Below, piece after piece: positions 57,986-64,000 of a DNA stretch of 64,000 bases. This stretch comes from Oceanicola sp. 22II-s10i. Its GTDB lineage: Bacteria; Pseudomonadota; Alphaproteobacteria; Rhodobacterales; Rhodobacteraceae. The notes beneath the pieces are model-generated. The model was not told the origin of the DNA, did no database searches, and saw only the letters and a program-made list of their open reading frames with translations. The position numbers were made by a program, and so were the translations under genes. The stretch spans positions 124,001-188,000 of the forward strand of contig NZ_AQQU01000001.1 of the NCBI RefSeq assembly GCF_002210105.1, in the 5' to 3' direction. Every line of letters begins with the position of its first letter. Within the stretch, counting starts at the first letter, position 1.

Positions 57986-59362
57986 GTGACAGCGCGACGC
58001 AGTCGGCTGGCTCTTCTTGGGCCATTCCTGATCATCCTGGCACTTGTCATCGCCATTCCGGCCGGCACACGGGCAGCGCCCTATGCCGCCATGGTTATGG
58101 ACGCCCGCACCGGAGAGGTGCTGCACAGCCAGAACGCGGATGCACGGCTGCATCCCGCATCCCTCACCAAGATGCTGACGCTCTACATCGCGTTCCAGGC
58201 CATCCGGAACGGCGAGATCACGCTCGATACGCCGGTCCGCATCTCCAGCCACGCCTCGTCCGAGCCGCCCTCCAAGCTGGGCCTGCAGACCGGACAGAAA
58301 ATCCGCTTCCGCTACCTGATCCGCGCCGCCGCCGTGAAATCGGCCAACGATGCCGCAACCGCCATCGGCGAGGCGCTGGAAGGCTCGGAGGCCGCTTTCG
58401 CCCGCCGCATGAACCGGACGGCGCAGGCGATCGGGATGACCCGGTCGACCTTCAAGAACGCGCACGGCCTGACCGAGGAAGGCCACCTCTCCACCGCCCG
58501 TGACATGACGCTGCTCGGGCGGCACCTGCTGTTCGACTTCCCCGAATACTACAACCTCTTCGGGCGGGAATCGACGGATGCGGGCATGCGCGAGGTCAAC
58601 AACACCAACCGCCGCTTCCTCGCCAACTACAAGGGCGCGGACGGGATCAAGACCGGCTACACCCGCGCCGCGGGCTTCAATCTCGTGGCCTCGGCCGTGC
58701 GCGGCAACGAACGCATCATCGCCACCGTCTTCGGCGGCCGCTCCACCTCGGCGCGCAATGCCAAGGTGGCCGAGCTGCTCGATCTCGGCTTCCGCCGGGC
58801 GCCCTCCAACGCGACCACAAAGGCGCCCGCCGCGCCGGTCTATGCGGCCGCGACCCATGACGGCACGGCAGGCAAGGTGATCCGCCTGCAAACCGCCGTC
58901 GTCAAGAGCCTGCGCCCCAAGCTGCGCCCCGGCACGGCACCTGCCGCCGTTGCCCTGGCCTCCGCCGAACCCTCCTCCAAGGCCGCCTCGATCGCGATGA
59001 GCGCGGTGATCGAGGCGACGGTGACCGAAGTGCAGGAAGAAACCGTGCGCAACGCGGGCATCGGCCGGGCTGCTCAGGCCGCCAGCCAGCCGCAGGTCGT
59101 GACCCGCGTCTCGACCTCGGGCGGACGCCACTGGGGCATCAACGTCGGCCGCTACACCAGCCACTACCGCGCGGAACGTGTCCTTCTGCAGACGGCCCTG
59201 AACGAAATGTCGACCCTCGACGGCTCGCTCCGCAAGGTGGTCAAGAAACCCACCGGCTTCGACGCGAATTTCCTCGGCCTGACCCGCGAAACCGCGGATC
59301 TCGCCTGCCGCCGCCTGCAGGCGCGCAACCAGACCTGTTTCATGATCGGCCCCTCGGGTTAA
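57986..59362 (+). CDS. D-alanyl-D-alanine carboxypeptidase with SPOR-like tail
   Basis: 458 aa. Signal peptide to about residue 30; penicillin-binding peptidase S11 domain with SxxK Ser59-Lys62 (ASLTKM), SxN Ser119 (KSAND) and KTG Lys222 (GIKTGYT). A linker of about 90 Ala-rich residues leads to a C-terminal SPOR-like domain (HWGINVGRYTSHYRAERVLLQTALNEMS; ACRRLQARNQTCFMIGPSG) that binds denuded septal peptidoglycan. GTG start at 57986 after AAAAGG. Trims pentapeptides in the periplasm. Confidence 0.92.
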   Translation: MTARRSRLALLGPFLIILALVIAIPAGTRAAPYAAMVMDARTGEVLHSQNADARLHPASLTKMLTLYIAFQAIRNGEITLDTPVRISSHASSEPPSKLGLQTGQKIRFRYLIRAAAVKSANDAATAIGEALEGSEAAFARRMNRTAQAIGMTRSTFKNAHGLTEEGHLSTARDMTLLGRHLLFDFPEYYNLFGRESTDAGMREVNNTNRRFLANYKGADGIKTGYTRAAGFNLVASAVRGNERIIATVFGGRSTSARNAKVAELLDLGFRRAPSNATTKAPAAPVYAAATHDGTAGKVIRLQTAVVKSLRPKLRPGTAPAAVALASAEPSSKAASIAMSAVIEATVTEVQEETVRNAGIGRAAQAASQPQVVTRVSTSGGRHWGINVGRYTSHYRAERVLLQTALNEMSTLDGSLRKVVKKPTGFDANFLGLTRETADLACRRLQARNQTCFMIGPSG

Positions 59363-59387
59363 CAGCCCGATTTCCCTCGGCCCATGC

Positions 59388-59419
59388 AAAACGCCGCTCC
59401 CTTCGGGGGGCGGCGTTTT
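59388..59419 (+). terminator. intrinsic terminator after the carboxypeptidase gene
   Basis: AAAACGCCGC (59388-59397) and GCGGCGTTTT (59410-59419) form the stem; the loop is 12 bases with a partial CCC/GGG extension. The flanking A and T runs allow function on both strands. Confidence 0.85.
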
Positions 59420-59439
59420 CGCATGCCAGTCCGCATCAA

Positions 59440-59480
59440 CTCCGCCTGCTTCCTCTGGCCGAAAATACTTCCGCCGGAGG
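59440..59480 (+). repeat. intergenic repeat, copy 3 (short)
   Basis: CGCCTGCTTCCTCTGG, then GAAAATACTTCCGCCGGAGG: matches the first half of copies 1 and 2 (the CTTCCTCTGG and AAATACTT blocks) but lacks the GGTGAATTGCG section. The hairpin 59485-59513 follows. Confidence 0.6.
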
Positions 59481-59484
59481 CACC

Positions 59485-59513
59485 GCGTTTTTCTTCCGCA
59501 GGAGGAAAAACGC
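59485..59513. terminator. hairpin flanked by A and T runs, possible ccoS terminator
   Basis: GCGTTTTTCTTCC (59485-59497), loop GCA, GGAGGAAAAACGC (59501-59513), 12 of 13 paired plus one G:T. It lies 68 bases beyond the ccoS stop on the minus strand and could end the cco transcript, although the U-run is inside the stem. Confidence 0.4.
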
Positions 59514-59580
59514 CCAGTGACGGCATGCGCGCGGCACGCGCGCGCAATCAGGTCAGGACCGGGCCGTCAGGGGCAACGGA

Positions 59581-59739
59581 TCAGGGTCGCGGATGATCGT
59601 CCCACTCGTCCGACAGGATCCGGCGGGCATCGCCCTCGGGATCGTCATACTGGTTCGACCGGACGGTATAGATGAACCCCAACAGCCCCACCCCGCCCAG
59701 AACCAGCGAGATCGGGATCAGCCAGACGAGGATATCCAT
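59581..59739 (-). CDS. ccoS: cbb3-type oxidase assembly protein CcoS
   Basis: 52-aa single-helix protein: MDILVWLIPISLVLGGVGLLGFIYTVRSNQYDDPEGDARRIL spans the membrane helix and the conserved QYDDPEGDA(R)RIL motif. Needed for heme and copper insertion into CcoN. Its start overlaps the ccoI stop by one base (TAATG arrangement), closing the ccoGHIS operon. Confidence 0.95.
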   Translation of the reverse strand: MDILVWLIPISLVLGGVGLLGFIYTVRSNQYDDPEGDARRILSDEWDDHPRP

Positions 59740-61925
59740 TACTTCAGCCTCAGCGCATTGAGCGAAACGGTGATCGAAGACAGCGACATCGCCAGCGCCG
59801 CCACCAGCGGCGTCGCCAGCCCGATGACCGCCACCGGCACCGCGATCACGTTGTACCACGTCGCGATCGTGAAGTTCTCGCGGATCCGCTTCGTCGCCCG
59901 TGTGGCGATCTCCAGCGCCTCGGGCACCGGTGTCAGGTCCGCCCCCAGCAGCACGATGTCGGACGCGACCCGCGCCGCATCCAGCGCCGAGGCGGGCGAA
60001 ATCGACACATCCGCCTGCGTCAGCGCGGCGGTGTCGTTCAGCCCGTCGCCGACCATCAGGACCCTGGCCCCGTCCTTCTGCAGGGCTGCGATCCGCGCCG
60101 CCTTGTCGCCCGGCAGCGCCTCGGCCACCCATTGCGCGACCCCCAGCCGTCTGGCCAGATCCTCGACCGCCTGCGCCGTGTCGCCCGACATAACGATGAC
60201 CCGCTTGCCCTGCGCCTTCAGCGCCGCGACAGCCGCCTCGGCCCCCGGCCGCAGCGCATCGGTGAACTGGAACGCCACCGGGCGCGCCTCGCCGATCTTC
60301 AACCAGGCCGAGGTGCCCCCCTTCCCCGCCGCGCCGACCCATGCGGCCCGGCCCAGTTTGACCTCCAGCCCATCGAGGCTGCCCCGCGTTCCGTAGCCCG
60401 GCAGTTCGCTGACCTCGTCCAGCCGCGCCGCCGCGATGCCGCGCGCGCGCAGCGCCCGCGTCAGCGCCACGCTCAGCGGATGTGAAGATCCTTCGGCCAG
60501 CGCCAGAGCGATCTCAAGATCGGCCTGGTCGTGACGGTCGAGGTTCACGACCTCGGGCGCCCCGGCTGTCAGCGTGCCGGTCTTGTCGAAGACGACCGTG
60601 TCCACTTCGGCCAGCCGCTCCAGCGCGGTCTGGTGCTTGACCAGCATCCCCCGCCGGAACAGCCGCCCCGAGGCCGCGGTCGTCACCGCCGGCACCGCGA
60701 GGCCAAGGGCGCAGGGGCAGGTTATGATCAGCACAGCAGCCGCGATGTTCAGCGCCACGCGCGCATCGCCGGAGTAGAGCCACCATCCCACGAAAGACAG
60801 CGCCGACAGGATATGCACCCCCGGCGCATAGAGCTTGGCCGCCCTGTCGGCCAGCGAGGTGTAGTTCGCCCGCCCGCTTTCCGCGACCGCCACCAGTTCC
60901 GCCATGCGATGGAGCGATGTTTCCTCGCCGACCGCCGTCGCCCGCACGACCAGCGGGCCTGTCAGGTTGACCTCGCCCGCCGACACCTGCGCGCCCAGCT
61001 CCGCGACGACGGGCAGCGACTCGCCCGTCAGCAGCGACCGGTCGATTTCCGAAGCGCCCTCGACGATCACGCCGTCCACCGGCATCCGTCCGCCGGGACG
61101 CACCCGGATCAGCATCCCCGGCCTCAGTTCCGCCACCGGCACCTGCCGTTCCCCGTCCCCGTCGACCAGCCATGCGCGCGGCACCTCCAGCGCCGTCAGC
61201 TCCTCGGCCGCCGAGCGCGCGATGGCGCGGGTCCGGTGATCGAGGTAGCGGCCCGCCAGAAGGAAGAAGGTCAGCGCCATCGCCGCGTCGAAATAGGCGT
61301 GTTCGCCCGACAGCGAGGTTTCCCAGAGCGACGTCACCAGCGCCAGCGCGATGGCGAGCGAGATCGGCACGTCCATGTTCAGCCGCCGCGCCCGCAGCGC
61401 CGTCCATGCGTTGCGAAAGAACGGCTGGCCGGAAAAGGCGATGGCGGGCAGCGTGATCGCCGCGCTGATCCAGTGGAACATGTCCCGCGTCGCATCCGAG
61501 GCGCCGGACCAGACCGACACCGACAGCAGCATGACGTTCATCGAGGCGAATCCGGCGACCGCCAGCCGCATCAGCAGGTCGCGCCCGGCGCGGTCCGTCC
61601 GCGTCGCGGCGATGGTGCCCGCGTCCAGCTCGTGCGCCTCGTAGCCCGCATCGGCCAGCACGCGGATCAGGTCCCCCGCCTCGACCCCCGCCTCGGCGCT
61701 GACCGACGCGCGTTTGAGGGTCAGGTTCACCCGTGCGTCCCGGACCCCCGGCGCGGCGCGCAGGGCGCCTTCGACACCGGTGATGCAGGCCGTGCAGTGG
61801 ATCTGCGGCAGCGACAGCGAGATCGTGCTGTCTTTCATCGCCTCCTTCGACCCGGCCAGCGCCTCGGCCGCGGGCATCGCGGAACAGGCGGGACAGGCCG
61901 ATACGGGGGCACGGGACATTTCCAT
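59739..61925 (-). CDS. ccoI: copper-transporting P-type ATPase CcoI (FixI)
   Basis: 728-aa P1B ATPase that supplies copper to the cbb3 oxidase. An N-terminal HMA domain has HCTACITGVE; six to eight membrane helices include the ion site CPC in IITCPCALGLAVPA; the A domain has LLTGESLPV, the phosphorylation motif is DKTGTLTAG, and GDGLNDTAAL the hinge. A cysteine pair CPAC lies at the extreme N-terminus. Between ccoH (17 bases) and ccoS. Confidence 0.94.
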   Translation of the reverse strand: MEMSRAPVSACPACSAMPAAEALAGSKEAMKDSTISLSLPQIHCTACITGVEGALRAAPGVRDARVNLTLKRASVSAEAGVEAGDLIRVLADAGYEAHELDAGTIAATRTDRAGRDLLMRLAVAGFASMNVMLLSVSVWSGASDATRDMFHWISAAITLPAIAFSGQPFFRNAWTALRARRLNMDVPISLAIALALVTSLWETSLSGEHAYFDAAMALTFFLLAGRYLDHRTRAIARSAAEELTALEVPRAWLVDGDGERQVPVAELRPGMLIRVRPGGRMPVDGVIVEGASEIDRSLLTGESLPVVAELGAQVSAGEVNLTGPLVVRATAVGEETSLHRMAELVAVAESGRANYTSLADRAAKLYAPGVHILSALSFVGWWLYSGDARVALNIAAAVLIITCPCALGLAVPAVTTAASGRLFRRGMLVKHQTALERLAEVDTVVFDKTGTLTAGAPEVVNLDRHDQADLEIALALAEGSSHPLSVALTRALRARGIAAARLDEVSELPGYGTRGSLDGLEVKLGRAAWVGAAGKGGTSAWLKIGEARPVAFQFTDALRPGAEAAVAALKAQGKRVIVMSGDTAQAVEDLARRLGVAQWVAEALPGDKAARIAALQKDGARVLMVGDGLNDTAALTQADVSISPASALDAARVASDIVLLGADLTPVPEALEIATRATKRIRENFTIATWYNVIAVPVAVIGLATPLVAALAMSLSSITVSLNALRLK

Positions 61926-61942
61926 TTCTACACCCTGCGGGT

Positions 61943-62416
61943 TCAGCGTTTCACATGCAGCACGACGCGCTGCTTGAATTCGGTGCCGTCCTCGGCGATC
62001 GCGGTCATACGGATGTTCCAGTTGCCGTCACCCAGATGCAGCGGCGCCTCGTAGACCGTGCCGTTGAAGGCGAAGACCGGCTCGACATCCTCCTTCACAT
62101 GGGTCGCACGCCCGACGACCGCGTGCAGGGTCTTGACCCGCACCGGCTCGCCCGCGCGGTCGGTGATGCTCAGCCGCACCATGTCGTCCGCCGCATCGGC
62201 GTAGACCGTCCAGCCCAGTGCCTCCTGCGCGGCGCGATCCATGTCGAACGTCTGGCTGGCGACGTAGGAGTTCTTGACCTCCAGCCCCGGAAAGGTCCGC
62301 ACCGCGCTGAAGGCCAGCACGAGGTTCACCCCGATGATGATCCCGAAGGCCCCGACGAACCCCGCCAGAACGTGCCGGCCCTTCAGCCGGAAGCCGCTGT
62401 CCTGCACACTTTCCAT
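61943..62416 (-). CDS. ccoH: cbb3 oxidase assembly protein CcoH (FixH)
   Basis: 157-aa FixH family protein with one N-terminal membrane helix (HVLAGFVGAFGIIIGVNLVLAFSAV) and a periplasmic beta domain (SYVASQTFDMDRAAQEALGW, GDGNWNIRMTAIAEDGTEFKQRVVLHV). It stabilises the cbb3 complex during assembly. ATG 62416 (MESVQDSG) starts one base after the ccoG stop and is preferred to an in-frame start 51 bases upstream inside ccoG. Confidence 0.92.
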   Translation of the reverse strand: MESVQDSGFRLKGRHVLAGFVGAFGIIIGVNLVLAFSAVRTFPGLEVKNSYVASQTFDMDRAAQEALGWTVYADAADDMVRLSITDRAGEPVRVKTLHAVVGRATHVKEDVEPVFAFNGTVYEAPLHLGDGNWNIRMTAIAEDGTEFKQRVVLHVKR

Positions 62417-62417
62417 A

Positions 62418-63962
62418 TCAGTTCGCCCTTCCGTTGAAGATGGTGTCCTTGTAGGCCCGTTCGCCATTCGAGATGTCCTCGACCCAGAACCGGAATTCGG
62501 TCCGTTCGTCCTCTGCCGGGTCCGACCCCTTGGGCGCGATCACGTAGACCCGCTGCAGCTTGGCTTCGTCCGCCGGCACGTAGACCGTTTCGTAGGGCGA
62601 GCCTTCCAGCAGGATCCGCAGCGCCGGGTGCCCGGTGACCGTCATGCGGAACGGCCGCTCCTCGCCATGCTTGTTCCTCAGCCGGACGTCGTAGGTGTTC
62701 CGGATCGAGCCATCGGCAAGCGTCACGAAGGTCGGGTTGCGCACCGGCGCGACCGTCATTTCGATATCCGACCGGATGAACAGGGCGAACAGCAGCCCCA
62801 CGCCTACTAGCGACCAGAGCGTCGTGTAAAGGATCGTCCGGGGACGGAAGACGTGTTTCCAGATATTGCGCGCCTTGCCGCCGGCCCGTTCCGCCTGTTC
62901 GTCGGTCAGTGCCATGTAATCGATCAGCCCGCGCGGCTTGCCGATCTTGTCCATGATCTCGTCACAGGCGTCGATGCACAGCGCGCAGGTGATGCAGGCC
63001 AGCTGCTGGCCGTCGCGGATGTCGATCCCCATCGGGCAGACGTTCACGCAGGCGTTGCAGTCGATGCAGTCGCCCATCTTCTCGGGCTCGTCGATCTCGC
63101 CGCCCACGCCGCTCGGCATGTCGGGCATGGGGATGAACGGCGCCTTGCCGCCCTCCTTGGGGCCCGCGACATGGCTTTCGGCGATGGCTTTCTCCGCGAT
63201 GGCGCGGCGACGCTTGCCCTTGCCGCGCGGTTCACCCCGCCATTCGCGATAGGCGACGGTGATCGTGTCCTCGTCCATCATCGCCGCCTGGATACGCGGC
63301 CAGGGGCAGGCGTAGATGCAGATCTGTTCGCGGGCGAAGCCGCCGAAGATGAAGGTGGTCATCGTCAGAACGAAGATCGTCGTATAGGCGATCGGATGCG
63401 CGTTCAGCGTGAACAGGTCGACCAGCAGCGTCGGCGCGTCGGTGAAATAGAACACCCATGCCCCGCCCGTCGCGATCGAGATCAGCAGCCACAGCGTCCA
63501 TTTCGTCAGCCGCAGCCGGGCCTTGGTGACATCCCATTTCTTCTGCCGGTGCAGGCGCAGGCGGGCGTTGCGGTCCCCCTCGACCCAGCGTTCGACAAGG
63601 ATGAAAAGGTCGGTCCAGACGGTCTGCGGGCAGGTATAGCCGCACCACACCCGTCCAAGCGCCGAGGTGAACAGGAACAGCCCCAGCCCCGCCATGACCA
63701 GCAGGCCCGCGACGAAATAGAACTCGTGCGGCCAGATCTCGATCCAGAAGAAGTAGAAGCGCCGGTTCGCCATATCCACCAGAACCGCCTGGTCCGGCAG
63801 GTTCGGGCCACGGTCCCAGCGAATCCACGGCGTCAGGTAGTAGATGCCCAGCGTCACCGCCATGATGAACCACTTGAGGCTGCGGAAGCGGCCCTTGACC
63901 CGCTTGGGAAAGATCGGTTCGCGGGCCGCGTAAAGCCCCGGTTCCTGGTCGGTGGTCGCCAC
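62418..63962 (-). CDS. ccoG: cbb3 oxidase accessory protein CcoG (RdxA/FixG)
   Basis: 514-aa membrane ferredoxin-like protein proposed to reduce copper for cbb3 biogenesis. Five membrane helices; CGYTCPQTVW and CIYACPWPR cysteine motifs; two 4Fe-4S clusters CIDCNACVNVCP and CITCALCIDAC; a periplasmic IgG-like C-terminal domain. It is the first gene of the ccoGHIS operon. No FNR-type TTGAT-N4-ATCAA box is visible in the 38 bases left upstream, where ccoNOQP would be expected beyond the window. Confidence 0.95.
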   Translation of the reverse strand: MATTDQEPGLYAAREPIFPKRVKGRFRSLKWFIMAVTLGIYYLTPWIRWDRGPNLPDQAVLVDMANRRFYFFWIEIWPHEFYFVAGLLVMAGLGLFLFTSALGRVWCGYTCPQTVWTDLFILVERWVEGDRNARLRLHRQKKWDVTKARLRLTKWTLWLLISIATGGAWVFYFTDAPTLLVDLFTLNAHPIAYTTIFVLTMTTFIFGGFAREQICIYACPWPRIQAAMMDEDTITVAYREWRGEPRGKGKRRRAIAEKAIAESHVAGPKEGGKAPFIPMPDMPSGVGGEIDEPEKMGDCIDCNACVNVCPMGIDIRDGQQLACITCALCIDACDEIMDKIGKPRGLIDYMALTDEQAERAGGKARNIWKHVFRPRTILYTTLWSLVGVGLLFALFIRSDIEMTVAPVRNPTFVTLADGSIRNTYDVRLRNKHGEERPFRMTVTGHPALRILLEGSPYETVYVPADEAKLQRVYVIAPKGSDPAEDERTEFRFWVEDISNGERAYKDTIFNGRAN

Positions 63963-64000
63963 TTGGACTCACTCCGTCATATCGGCAATTTCGAGTGTGT

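Overview
The window is a high-GC, gene-dense chromosomal segment that reads as an alphaproteobacterium of the Rhodobacteraceae (Roseobacter group). The evidence is the combination of genes: a PhyR-NepR-EcfG general stress module, an NDUFS4-like complex I subunit gene, HspQ, ClpS, a ccoG-ccoH-ccoI-ccoS cytochrome cbb3 assembly block, single-chain UvrB and FtsK, and a complete pobA-pcaDCHGB protocatechuate operon. The family name is an inference from gene content, not from a marker-gene tree. I see no transposase, integrase, phage gene or CRISPR array.

Layout. 0.1-2.7 kb: a haloacid dehalogenase, an alpha/beta hydrolase and a PLP-dependent dehydratase, translationally coupled. 2.9-8.6 kb: pobA-pcaD-pcaC-pcaH-pcaG-(hydrolase)-pcaB, one tightly packed operon taking 4-hydroxybenzoate through protocatechuate to 3-oxoadipate. 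8.9-15.3 kb: an MFS exporter, a zinc alcohol dehydrogenase coupled to an enolase-superfamily dehydratase, then a SqrR/BigR-like ArsR regulator, a glutathione transferase, a periplasmic rhodanese and a TIM-barrel protein. 15.3-21.2 kb: a secreted caspase-like protein with Sel1 repeats and its small neighbour, uvrB, the complex I accessory subunit, and tRNA-Arg(UCU) and tRNA-Ser(GCU). 21.2-30.1 kb: pepT, then an acyl-CoA carboxylation operon with two carboxyltransferases, two biotin domains but one biotin carboxylase.

30-47 kb is mostly housekeeping: a UbiH-type hydroxylase, amidase, aminotransferase-ftsK-lolA, a lysozyme-like lipoprotein, an AEC transporter, hspQ, gamma-glutamyltransferase, an RsbW/RsbV-like partner-switch pair, thiolase, a GFA protein, a pseudouridine synthase and a CoA-transferase. 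47.4-53.1 kb: rppH, then a cluster of small membrane proteins whose upstream regions carry EcfG-type promoters (GGAAC-N16/17-CGTT), followed by phyR, divergent nepR-ecfG and a HisKA_2 sensor kinase; the regulators and some of their likely targets sit side by side. 53.1-64 kb: hemF, an SDR protein lacking its catalytic lysine, rsmC, clpS, HAD hydrolase, a small secreted protein, a D-Ala-D-Ala carboxypeptidase, and ccoSIHG on the minus strand, whose expected partner genes ccoNOQP would lie beyond the right edge.

The most interesting items are the unbalanced carboxylase operon, the EcfG promoter cluster with one promoter lacking an annotated product, the putative persulfide-responsive island at 12.5-14.4 kb, the caspase-Sel1 protein, the SDR with a degenerate active site, an intergenic repeat family present three times, and several strong hairpins in gene-free stretches.
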